A stretch of 64,000 nucleotides of DNA from Amphiura filiformis. Its lineage: Eukaryota; Echinodermata; Ophiuroidea; Amphilepidida; Amphiuridae. The notes beneath the pieces are model-generated. The model saw only the letters and a program-made list of their open reading frames with translations, did not search any database and was not told the DNA's origin. Location: NCBI RefSeq assembly GCF_039555335.1, contig NC_092637.1, forward strand, positions 40,760,526 through 40,824,525, written 5' to 3'. The number at the start of each line of letters is the position of its first letter. Position 1 is the stretch's first letter. Positions 54,401-64,000 of the stretch are shown here, one piece after another. A program made the position numbers and the translations under genes.

Positions 54401-57400
54401 GGGCTATAATTTTTGAGAAAAATGCAAAAATAGGCACAAAATTGGCCAGGGGTGTAGTACCCTTAAGCTGTTTCATTTCACAAATCGGGATCATATTTTT
54501 CTTATGATTTCTTCCCATGTACAGAATTGCCAGTATTGAAGATTTGTTGTTCCATATCTTGAGTGGGGAGGATGGACTACTCTCAGTGGGAACCTTCCTA
54601 GAGGTAGGTAAACAGAGAAGATGCATAATGTAGCCTTAACCTTCCCAGAATCCTTTGGAACATGATAAATGGCCTCATTTCATCAAATTAAAGAAATGAC
54701 ACCTAGGTATTTCTTTGTATGCATGTTTGTTCCATTCGTTTTCAATAACTTTTAAAGTTGAGAATAAACAATAAACATGGGTTGAACTTTATGAAATTAA
54801 ACATGGGTTGATATAGTTTATGATAGTGTAACTAACCAGTAAGGCAACATCGTAGAATGTTTTTATCACATTTTTCACAGTTTATGTATAATATGTTAAA
54901 TTAGGTTGGTTTTGGGGCAAATATCTGGCGCTTTTAACGTGATTTTTTTTAACATGATAAAAATATAGTTGCGTTAGTTGGCGACTAATGACTATTGGCG
55001 AATTAGTCGCCCAAGCCTAGATACATGTAGGACCTCAATTTCATGCCAGTTTGCAAGAATCCAAAAACATCTGAATTGCATTACTTACTACATGATTCAA
55101 TGAAAGAAGGTAATTGATTCTCGTAATGTTCGAGATTCGAGAATCATTACAAGAGTTGATTCTGCGATTCTCGTCGAATCTGAGGCCCTGCTAGAACAAA
55201 GTCCCATTAGTGAAGAGTGGTCACAACTAAAATGACTCGTACAATATCAGCCTTCTTATTTAAGGGAAAATGCACGATGTGGAGAAAATGCCCAACTTAG
55301 CGCATTTTGAGTATGATATTGCTCATGAGACCGTGAATTTGTTAGGATTTTTCAAAATAACCATTTTGCAAGTAGGCCTACTCATTTTCCAAAAACCTGA
55401 AATTTAAGCCCCATATTAAAATTCAAGAATCCAAAATGATCTGCATCAAAATCCTTGAAAAAAAAGTATAGAAAATAGACCATCGCAAAAAAAATGAAAA
55501 TCTAGTAAGAAAAAAATTCATTTTTTGAAATATATTGCAAATTCAGAATTTTTTGTGAGAAAAATCATGTATTTTTGAAAAACATGAGCACAAAATTTTC
55601 AAAAACTGGCTTGCACATACAGTTTGCTCTCAAATATCGTGCATTTTCTCCAGATGCTTCAATTAAGAATGTCAGTAAGCCTACCTGTAGGCCTATGGTA
55701 GCACATCTGTTTGAGCATTTCCCTGGTTTGTGAGGAGATATTTTGAGCTGGACCCCATTATTTACAGGTCATAGTGGGTCATACAGGTGTCCAGATAGAG
55801 TTCCCTGGTACAATAACAATAACACAGTACAATAACAAAACACAGTAGGCCTACCATACTGGGACAAGTACATATGTACATGTACCTACTTACAGGTCAC
55901 CAATCACCACTGCACTACTGGTCCTGCATGCTTGCACCCTGGCCTGGTGGTTGGTCATTATGGATCGACACACCATTTGCGTCTTACAAGGGGTGGGGGG
56001 ATTTTAGGACTGATTCATTTTATACATAAAATCTGTGAAATAGTTTAGGAACATAAAACCGAACATAAAACCAGGCATAAAACTAGCTGTTGCATCATTG
56101 CTATTTGTAAAATGGTCACATTGGTTCAAATTGTACTTAATATTTTCTAATGTTTTTTGACCGCAAATTTTAATTTATCATAACACGCTCAATAATCATT
56201 AATTAATAATTAATACTATTGTAAAGAGAATATATGTTCCGATGCTAAAATTTGCAACAAAACCACATACAAGTTCTAATTTGAAACTTTTAATGATCAG
56301 GGTCCAATGAGTAAAATTTTTTTTAAAGTATAAATTTTGGCCTACATCTACATGGCCACGCGTTTTGAACTCGCCACCCAAAAATTATGGTGGTGTTACG
56401 TATTTTCAAATTATGATCTGTTCAATTCATCATACCTCGGCTAAACAAAAAGATAATGTCATGGTTTTGGTCTCATTTGAAAGCTAAATAATACCACTAA
56501 ATAACCTGTAAATATGAAGGATATAGCTTCTCAACTAACGAAGCTGTGGTTGATTGAATTGCGAGCAGTCAGGGTGGTGGAGGAGGGGAAGCGGAGGAGG
56601 GGAAGCGTACACACAAACTCTATGGGAACGCTGACGTTTCACGTGTGTAACTTGAATAAATTCACTGCTACAGGGGCTATAAACTTGGTTTTGGTCTTAA
56701 TTTACAGCTAAACAATTCTGCTAATTGTTTTTAATCATTTTAAACTCTTTATGATTGGTTTATTCTATCAAATTCAAACTTTTACGTACAAAACCACCCG
56801 TTTTCATATTAAACACTGTAGTAAGTAATGCGGATGTCTTCAAAATCCGAAAGTTGCTGTAAAATTGTTATAAATCCTATCATAGTCAAAGTATACATTT
56901 TCTGATAGGAAATTTGATGAGGAATCTAAATATGGACTTACTTTTTCTGTATGGGTTAGGGGTAAAATGTTGCAGTTCAAAATATGACAAATTGTAAAAA
57001 ATTCTAACATACTTTTGGACACCCTGTATTCCGAGAATACCAAACAGCTGTGATTTTTTTTTCTTCCAAAGTCTGTAGGCTCCCCCTATCCTCTAACTAA
57101 ATAGATGTTGTTTTCTTTCAGTTTATTACTGCAAGTTAGTAATAAGCAATGTGTTAAGGGGTACTACACCCATTGATTTTTTTTGCATTTTTTGCATTTT
57201 GTGAAGAAATTACAAAAAAAATTGGACAAAGTGGTATGCAAAATGAAGGGGCAAATCTTCTCGTTTTATTGGTGGTATCGGTATCAATGTAGCTTACATG
57301 CTTTTACAGATAGAAGCCAAAAGGAGGTACATCACTGATGATTTAAATTCACTTCATTTTGGAAAGCTTACTATCAACGGATTTCGTTAAAATTTTGGAT

Positions 57401-60220
57401 ATGTGTTGCTAACACATTAGGGAAATAAAGTTGATATGTAAAATGGGAATAAGTGGTTCCTGATTTCTTTTATGACTTCATGAACTTGGTGCTCCACAAC
57501 TATCAAAAAAGGAACTGGTTAAAATGCTTCTATTTTCAATGTTGAGCTATATTTTGTATTTTTATTATTGCACTGAAACTTAATTAAGCCATAGGTAACA
57601 GGTTACAACAACCATACTACAGCAATGATGAAAAAAATTGTATTTCTTGTCACCTATACAACCATATTGGGTAGTTTTCCGTAAGCTTACCTTTTGTGAT
57701 TTTGGTAACTATTTTATATTTATTTGTGAAATCCGTCTCAACTAGGCATTCTAAATTGTACTCACCATTTACATCCCAAGGTATATTAGTATATCCACCA
57801 TGCACTTCTCGATATATATCCAGTTAAAGACAGAATATCAAAATTATGCCTCATATGATATCACAGACTCTCACATGTGTATTCAAAATTGATGCTTAAA
57901 TTTGACCTGAACCAATTGACCTATAACCTGACATACGGTGACCTAATAGCCTTTTCTTCTCCTAACAACTAATGACTATGCATCCATTGTATAAGTGTTT
58001 ATTTAATTTATTCAGTGTTATATCATGGTAGGTATTTTGCATGCACCAATATAGATTTTGTATAGAGAGTATAACAAAGGATTTAATGTATTCTATTCAT
58101 GTACCCTACTTGAACATTTTGAAAAGAATAAATTATGGTTTGTTATGAAACACAGATCTGAGTTACTAGGTTACAGTAAACAAAAAATATATAGGGTTAA
58201 AATGACTTACTAAAATGGTTGAAAGTCACTTTATATGTAGATATATTTTATAAGTTAAGGACATGAGGTGATAAACATATATATGTACTTAATAAATTTG
58301 CAAGAAAAAAAAGAAGAGGGGTACTGATGAAAATCGGGGTATTATATCGCCTTAAGTAACCCTTTTTGTATCCGGCATTTTTTTATTCCACCCTGTATAA
58401 TTTCAAGGTCACCCTGTATAATGAGTTGAAATATGTATTGTTACATTCCTTATGCCTTCAGCTTTCCAAAAATGTATACTTTTGCTAGTTTAGGGTTGAT
58501 AATTGTGGAGATATTTTAATTTGAAACTCGATTGGTGAAAAAATTCATATATTTGTGATGTAACGCTACGGGTGGCGAGTTCAAAACACATGGCCACATG
58601 TAAGTCTGATGTGCATTAACGACATGTCAATTGGCTGTTGTAACAAAAATGCAACATATTTTCAGGTTAAATTTTTTTTCAGTGATAAACAGATACCATA
58701 CCATACCATTAAAGTGATTCACAAAAAATGAAATTGGTATTTTTCAACGGGACACCCCCTCATTTTGTTCATTTTGGTAATAAAATTATACCTGCAAAAT
58801 ATGAAAAAATTCAAAAAGTTTAGGGGTGCTACCGGTCAATGAACTTTTGTACACAAAGTCAATGGGAATTTTTGTCAAAAATTTCAAACGCTTATTTCAG
58901 GGCCTAAAAAGTCTACCAGGCTTGCAAAACTGAAGTAAATGTTCAATGATATACCTAACTTTGTGAAAACATGTTTTTTTACCAAATTAAAGTTCATAGT
59001 TGACTGTAATAATAAAAAAATGTTTCAAAAGTGACAGAGGGAGTGTAGCTCAAGAAAAGAATACCCTGGGATATCCCCTGGAATCCCACCAGGCACCCCA
59101 AATTTATACCTTATTGAACTGAACTGTTGATAAAAAAAAGATTAAAATTCTTCACATATTAGTTTACCCCAATGGTGATACCAGCTTTTGAAATCTTATG
59201 TAATAGTAACTATCAAAATCCATACATCTGTATCAGGGGTGGTCATTATGGTCATACCTGATGAAGATTTGTATTGTTTGAATTGAATGACCACAGGAAG
59301 GATTAGATTCACCATGGTTGAAAAGAAATGTATATAAATTGGGGTCACAACATTGGATAGTGGCCAGTTCAAAACTACACCTTGTGCAAGGTACTTGTGA
59401 CAAGAGCTAGAGTGGCTAAGACACATTTACTACTGGATTACACATTAAACATTACACTACACTTACATAAAATTACAAACCTACACACATTCAACACTTG
59501 AATAACTTAATTTACAGTTACAAACCTACATACATTTAAAAAAAAGAAAGAACTAGAGCCCCATAAACACAACTTTATATTAGCCAAGTACCATAATATT
59601 TTGGCTGTTCCAGCAACTGCCTTGCCCCAAATGTAACAGTTTTCACAAAAATGCAATTTTCTGGAAAGCGGGTTAACATTTTTACAATTTTCATTAGCAT
59701 TTATTTTAAGGACATTACTCACACTATGATCAAATATTTTTGGCACAATCAGGGAAAATTAACATGGCTTTTTTGTGTTGTAAAGAAAATGGCTCATAAA
59801 TCCCATTGACTTTGTGTACAAAAGTTCATTGACCGGTAGCACCCTCTAAACTTTTTTGAATTTTTTTCATATTTTGCAGGTATGATTTTATTACCAAAAT
59901 GAACAAAATGAGGGGGTGTCCCGTTGAAAAATACCAATTTCATTTTTTGTGAATCACCCTACATACCATACATGTATAAAATATCAAAAAATACATGATG
60001 ATTTTTTACCATGTTCTGGAAATTGTACCACCTTTATATGCGACCACTACTGATATTTACTTTTATCTTATAATATTTTTGCAGGCGTTGGGCTCCAAAG
60101 GTTTATACAACAGATCCTCGGCTGAGTGAATCTATGGCTAATTTCAGGCACAAATTCTCCAGAAGATTTCCTGATGGATTGCATGACTGTATGCTGGACC
60201 AGGAGGCATTTAAAGAGTTA
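51135..60220 (+). CDS. GLS: Glutaminase (GLS type), 5' exons; 3' part outside window
   Basis: Mitochondrial phosphate-activated glutaminase converts glutamine to glutamate and ammonia. Three coding exons are visible: 51135-51475, 54525-54603 and 60085-60220. Exon 1 gives a basic, acid-poor leader (MISANTKPVLRAACLGSLKT), as expected for mitochondrial import. Exon 2 encodes IASIEDLLFHILSGEDG and exon 3 ALGSKGLY plus TDPRLSESMANFRHKF, then DCMLDQEAFKEL; together these match the N-terminal helical (EF-hand-like) region of GLS proteins, which in human GLS reads LEDLLFYTIAEGQEK and TSDPRLKECMD. The serine beta-lactamase-like catalytic domain and ankyrin repeats must lie to the right. Exon 3 holds an apparent frameshift. 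GLS versus GLS2 cannot be decided and a single invertebrate gene is likely. Confidence 0.82.
51480..52026. other. Glutaminase intron 1, no element recognised
   Basis: A short inverted pair (GACATAAAGTCATAATT and AATTATGACTTTATGTC at 51791-51829) forms a compact hairpin. Nothing else supported. Confidence 0.4.
52027..52875. mobile_element. Family C MITE, copy C3, split by an insertion
   Basis: TTAA at 52027-52030 precedes a G-run and GTACTACACCCCTGGCC; the right part 52802-52875 ends CCAGGGGTGTAAAAGC, losing the terminal TTAA. The middle is interrupted at CATATCTTA by the element at 52318. Confidence 0.85.
52318..52801. mobile_element. PIF/Harbinger-like element nested in family C copy C3
   Basis: Left GGGGTGGTGCAATAATTATG and right CATAATTATTGCACAGCCCC are inverted, flanked by TTA at 52315-52317 and 52802-52804. 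A 3-bp TTA duplication and G-rich ends fit PIF/Harbinger. The interior repeats GGGGGGCAA and TTTTTGGCA strings many times. No coding frame recognised. Confidence 0.88.
53691..54024. repeat. Large fold-back sequence in glutaminase intron 1
   Basis: AAAGCAGTATGCAGAC at the left is inverted as GTCTGCATACTGCTTT at the right. Inner blocks CCAGTAATGTTTAAGTTC and GTTTGATGACGTAAAATC also pair with inverses. Non-coding; probably a MITE of about 334 bp. Confidence 0.88.
54114..54466. mobile_element. Family C MITE with TTAA flanks, copy C4
   Basis: TTAA at 54114-54117 and 54463-54466 enclose GGGGGTACTACACCCCTGGC and GGCCAGGGGTGTAGTACCC. The best preserved copy in the window. Confidence 0.93.
54525..54603 (+). 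CDS. GLS: Glutaminase coding exon 2
   Basis: Acceptor ATGTACAG, donor GTAGGT, 79 nt. It joins exon 1 in phase (GG plus A gives Gly) and encodes IASIEDLLFHILSGEDGLLS then VGTFLE, aligning with SLEDLLFYTIAEG of GLS. A family C MITE ends about 60 bp upstream of the acceptor. Confidence 0.85.
54604..55267. other. Glutaminase intron 2, left part
   Basis: No element or exon recognised. A GATTCTCG/CGAGAATC palindromic pair occurs near 55116-55175. Confidence 0.35.
55268..55655. mobile_element. TIR element with AAAATGCACGAT ends
   Basis: GGGAAAATGCACGAT at the left and ATCGTGCATTTTCTCC at the right are inverted. The interior is AT-rich with many AAAAT/ATTTT strings and no frame. Exact boundaries are uncertain. 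Confidence 0.6.
56349..58602. mobile_element. 2.25-kb TIR element in glutaminase intron 2
   Basis: CATGGCCACGCGTTTTGAAC then TCGCCACCC at the left is inverted as GGGTGGCGAGTTCAAAACAC then ATGGCCAC at the right. The interior has no long frame; TTAAGGGGTACTACACCC at 57154 is a lone end resembling family C, and CACCCTGTAT occurs three times (57027, 58391, 58412). Confidence 0.65.
58710..59961. mobile_element. 1.25-kb element with about 150-bp inverted ends
   Basis: TAAAGTGATTCACAAAAAAT on the left is inverted on the right; the arms continue through CAACGGGACACCCCCTCATT and GTGCTACCGGTCAATGAACT. TA flanks both ends. No transposase frame seen. CCGTTGA/TCAACGG blocks differ by few bases, so the insertion seems fairly young. 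Confidence 0.92.
60085..60220 (+). CDS. GLS: Glutaminase coding exon 3 with an apparent frameshift
   Basis: Acceptor TTTTTGCAG, donor GTATCA (weak). Entering in the phase set by exon 2 the exon reads ALGSKGLY and soon meets a stop; from 60110 the other frame reads TDPRLSESMANFRHKFSRRF and ends DCMLDQEAFKEL. The known protein needs both halves, so two bases are missing or one is extra around 60108-60110 in TATACAACAG. Repeat R1 begins about 11 bp after the donor. Confidence 0.8.
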
Positions 60221-60231
60221 GTATCAAATTT

Positions 60232-60447
60232 GCATTCACTATGAACCACAGTGGCCTCATCCCAATGGCATAGTCCAATAACCTCAATTAAACAATCATA
60301 GTGCAAAATTTGACCTCAAGTTGTAGAGGATGAGTATTTGTACACAAATTTTCAAAGGTCATTCAATGAATGTACAAATGTATTGGGGTTAAAGAACTGT
60401 GCGCTAATAGATGAGAATGTTTTGGATCCTAGTGATTGGTGTGGTCA
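60232..60447 (+). repeat. Dispersed repeat R1, copy 2
   Basis: Matches 1487-1697 in order and orientation (GGCCTCATCCCAATGGCATA, GTCATTCAATGAATGTACAA). It follows the exon 3 donor almost directly. Confidence 0.85.
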
Positions 60448-62848
60448 TGTTGGTAAAATATGTAAATTAATGCAGTTCAATCCTGGAAAAAATTTTGACA
60501 CTTTACCTTTCTCTCTGCCCCTGCTCTCCCAAGTCAATGTTGGATAAATGCCGTGTTGTCATCAGGTCTGTGAGACCATCCAACAATGAAGGGGGGGGGG
60601 GGAGGGTGAGATATAGGGGGTGGTGTCTGTGCTTCATATATTGCATGTGTGTCACTTGCCTCTCCAGATTTGATAGGGCTAACTTTCAATTGTTTAGTAC
60701 AAGTGTGGGTTCTATTTTAGCACAAGTGTGACAACTATGTTTTTTCCAGGAATATTGTTTTTTCTTTCTTCAAAGTGTGAAGTTACTTATTTGAGCAGTA
60801 GATGTATATGTTGCTTGCACTGTACCATCAGTTCTTTTTACCATGTACCTAGATGTAATTTATTTTGCTGAATTAACTCTGAGATATGGGCAAATTGCAT
60901 GCTTTTCGGCAATTTGGGAGGCCTAAAAATCAATTTAAACCAAAAATATACAAACAAAGCACGATAGATTTTGAAAATAGACTGCCTGCTTTACTGAAAC
61001 CATGAAAAAGTAGAGTAATACATGGAGTGCCACAGGTCCAAATTTCCCCTTAAAATAGGGCCAAAAATGGAAAATCTCAACTTTGAGGGCGCTGTGCATC
61101 TAAATGAAGCGCTTCAGTATTTATTTTTTCTTCGTAACTCTCGAGTACTCCCACTGGGCTCTAGCCTGCCACAAAAAATAACTTTAACAAGCACTTCTTT
61201 AATAGGGTTAAAGCACCATGAAAGTACCAACTTAAATTACTAAATTTGATAAAACGCTTTTTCAATTACCCCCTGCGTAGAAACGATGCGTATTTTTTTC
61301 CCCTTTTTCCCCGTAAATGTGAAGAGGACATATGGGTCAAACATAATTAATATAATTGGGGTCTTTCTTTCATTAATTTATGTGACAAAATGACCCCCAA
61401 ATATTGAAGGGTTAAAAGGTCCATAACAATGGCAATTTTGGTGGTTGCTAGGTGGGGCTGTTCCTTAGCAACCAAAATATTTGTGATTTTTTTTCCGCCA
61501 GATTTCTTCATTTTGGCATATTGGGAACACATCATGAGTATATCAGCCAATTTCAAGAGGGTCAATGTGGAACTTGCTGAAAATCCTGTTGATTTGATAT
61601 GGACTGACCCAGTTAGTAGTTACATAAGTTGAGTTTTTATTAGATTTCAACCTCCAAATACCGGTAGTAGTTGTCCCAGTCATACTATTTGGTGTCACTA
61701 AAATAGCTGAAATTGTGGTGCAACCCTACACAATTCAAATTCATTTGAAAATGGCATTTGTCCAGGCTATCTTGACTTGTAGTTGGGGGATGCAAGCTGA
61801 AAAAAAATGATGCAAAATAAGTCTGATGGTGTAATTCAGATTTTAAATACTACCATTGTGAACGTGATATGAAATGGAAAAAGTCAGATAGGGTCAGTAA
61901 ATAATTTGGTGAAAATGAGTCAATATTGGCAGCAAATATTGTACAAATACGCTTACGTGCAGAACTTTGTGCATTCATGCTATATGATTCACTGCTTGGA
62001 AACTTATTTTTGCAAGAAAATATGTACAATAACTAGCCTCAATTATGCATAGACCATCGATGTTAGAGCGATGCAAACTGACATTTATTTTAGATGTTAG
62101 TATTCTGTTTGCAAATTTATTCTAAAACCCCAAGGCTATATATAAGGTGTGACACAAATAATAATTATGTGCTCTTCAGAGATTGAGTTTTAAGGTGCGC
62201 GAGTGCGATTGCACACCTTAAATCACCTGTCCGAGTGCGATTTATAGCACACCTCAATTGTAACAAGAAATGTCTTTAAAAAGACAACACCATGGATGAA
62301 ATTCATGTTTCATAATTTTACATTGACAAGTACTTGGAATGCTAGTAAGTTTTTGTGTGTAGCACATGCACAACTAACCGGGTTGGAAATGTTGTTACCA
62401 CAAATACCACCAATGACATACTATAAGCTAAATTCAAAAATGTGTGTTAAATAGGTCTACATTTAATTTATACTTAATTTATACTTGTACAAACAAAGGG
62501 ATCAATGGAAATCACATCCACCAAGTTTCGCATCAATCCAACAATCTATATTCAGACGACTTTGTGATTACGTTTTATGACATGACTTTGAACATTCTGA
62601 CAATCCAACAATATACAATGTATACTTATTCCACCTCAGGCTCATCAGATGACCTTTAACAATTATAATCAAAAAGACTGATTACATGTACTCAATCCCA
62701 GGGGTCCCTGGCTCAATTCAATCTTTATTTTTTGAATATGTTGATTATATTGTTACTACTATAAACTGCCCAGTTGCTCTACCAAAATGTATAAAACCAA
62801 AGCAACTATCTACCCCAATTACTGGTATTTAACCCCCCCCCCTCCCCC
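60448..62848. other. Glutaminase intron 3, no further exon found
   Basis: I searched both strands for the next conserved glutaminase segments and found none, so the next exon lies beyond the window. A G-run with GAGGGTGAG at 60590-60608 and a GAGTGCGAT pair at 62201 and 62233 are the only notable strings. Confidence 0.4.
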
Positions 62849-62980
62849 ACTAGTGTCATATTCAAAATTCCTGGGCACCGAAATTGACTAGTGCAATGAA
62901 GGATAACGACAATTGAGCACAAATAACCATGACGTCATTGCACTAGACAATTTCAGTGCGGGAATTTTGAATATCGTGTG
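62849..62980. repeat. Fold-back sequence
   Basis: ATATTCAAAATTCC pairs with GGAATTTTGAATAT, and GACTAGTGCAATGA with TCATTGCACTAG. About 130 bp, non-coding. Confidence 0.8.
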
Positions 62981-63368
62981 TTGAGAGATGGGTGTTTTTA
63001 TTTGTTTTTATGGTCAATATGAGCCGATGAGTTTGTTTTTAAAAATAAAAACCATGTGATTCCGGGTGTGATTCATGCTTGATAATTATTTTTTCTAACA
63101 CATAGGGCATAATGTTGTGATTGCCAGAGACTTCCTTTAATAGCACACCAGCTGACAGCCCGCCTTAACATTTCCAGAAGTGTGATTTGTAGCATGTCTG
63201 TTATTTTCAAAACTCAACCCCTGGCTCTTTAAGAATAGGGAGAAAATCATTTTAGATTTTGAATGTAAGTTCAGGGCGAATGGGGCAACCAGCATTTTTT
63301 TGTTGAAAAATGCAGAATTGCAGGTACATTTTCAGATCCCCTTCACCTCCCTGAAAATGTTTTTTGTT

Positions 63369-63617
63369 AGGCCCAAAAAAAATAATGGTTTGTCTCAAAG
63401 CTCACGAGTGGTTTGAAAACAAATGCTGAAATGCAATTTTTTTTTTCCCGACTTTTTCATGGAATTTGGAGAAAAAAATCTGATTTTCGCTAATTTTTCT
63501 GGAAAACTAAAAAAATAATTATTTTTAAATAAAAAAAATTCTGCATTTCTTTTTTTCCAAATCTCACGATTTTACAAATGCACGCGCGAGCTTTGAGACA
63601 AACCTTTTTTTTTTGCC
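63369..63617. mobile_element. TIR element with GGTTTGTCTCAAAGCTC ends
   Basis: GGTTTGTCTCAAAGCTC at 63394 is inverted as GAGCTTTGAGACAAACC at 63589, preceded on both outer sides by A/T runs. Non-coding. Confidence 0.75.
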
Positions 63618-63734
63618 TTAACCATTGCCCAATCAAATTCAAGGTCGAATGTTTTCTCACAGTGCATCACAGATTACGTGAACGTGCGGGCGGGCGGATT
63701 TTTTAATTTTTTTTAATTTTTTTTTATTTGCGTA

Positions 63735-64000
63735 TTCCTGGACCTAGCTAGAGCTAAATGCTACAATCATTCATGGTGACTAAAAACCAACATTTTGTTT
63801 CTTTTAAAAAATATGCAGTTAAAGTTATAATTTGTGTTCATGTCATAGTCTTCAAATCCAATGTATTTTGAAGTCACTAAAAATAATAGACTATGACATG
63901 AACACAAGTTATAACTTTGCATATTGAAGACACAAAATGTTTTTTGGGGGCTTTTTTAAAATTTTCAACCATGAAAGATCTTAGTATTTAGCTCTAGCTA
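63735..64000. mobile_element. Hairpin element reaching the window edge
   Basis: CTAGCTAGAGCTAAATGCTA at 63745 is inverted, with mismatches, in TTAGTATTTAGCTCTAGCTA at the edge; TGTTCATGTCATAGTCT pairs with AGACTATGACATGAACA. It is related to the outer part of 39331-39802. Confidence 0.8.

Noticed and set aside
57154..58364. A fifth complete family C element
   Set aside because: Only the left end TTAAGGGGTACTACACCC matches; the presumed right end near 58360 is not its inverse.
61429..61632. A further glutaminase exon in a 67-codon plus-strand frame
   Set aside because: Its translation has no similarity to the glutaminase segment expected after exon 3, and splice sites are poor.

Overview
This is animal nuclear DNA: AT-rich, with long introns, GT-AG splice sites and a dense cover of short inverted-repeat transposons. 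I read parts of three protein-coding genes. (1) The last coding exon of an unrecognised plus-strand gene ends at 427. (2) A complete minus-strand gene of ten coding exons (40575 down to 21545) encodes a Golgi/vesicle-type ectonucleoside triphosphate diphosphohydrolase of the ENTPD4/ENTPD7 group. (3) The first three recognisable coding exons of a plus-strand glutaminase (GLS type) lie at 51135-60220 and the gene runs off the right edge. Family composition fits a bilaterian animal. Degenerate TTAGGG arrays, a strong local excess of the octamer TAGGCCTA and the style of the repeats make me favour a marine invertebrate deuterostome, but this is a guess.

Layout. 428-21.3 kb, between the convergent 3' ends of genes 1 and 2, is almost wholly repeats: eight copies of family A and three of family B (both fold-back elements, mostly ending near GGCTATTCCA), TTAA-flanked elements, hAT-like elements with 8-bp target duplications, tRNA-derived SINE-like units and two telomere-like elements. 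21.5-40.6 kb is the ENTPD gene; its 7.9-kb first intron holds a hairpin element split by a 1.86-kb element, and other introns hold further inverted-repeat elements. 40.6-51 kb, between the divergent 5' ends of ENTPD and GLS, holds a minisatellite, a broken non-LTR retrotransposon, an RTE-like fragment and several terminal-inverted-repeat (TIR) elements. 51-64 kb is glutaminase exons and introns, again full of elements.

The two recognisable genes encode unrelated housekeeping functions: luminal nucleoside-diphosphate hydrolysis in the secretory pathway, and mitochondrial glutamine hydrolysis. Each has one apparent frameshift inside a strongly conserved exon while everything around it is intact, which points to consensus errors or recent indels. 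The most unusual material is the transposon layer: elements nested two and three deep, and several TIR families that carry many internal copies of one short motif. I saw no CRISPR array, rRNA, functional tRNA or prokaryote-type operon.
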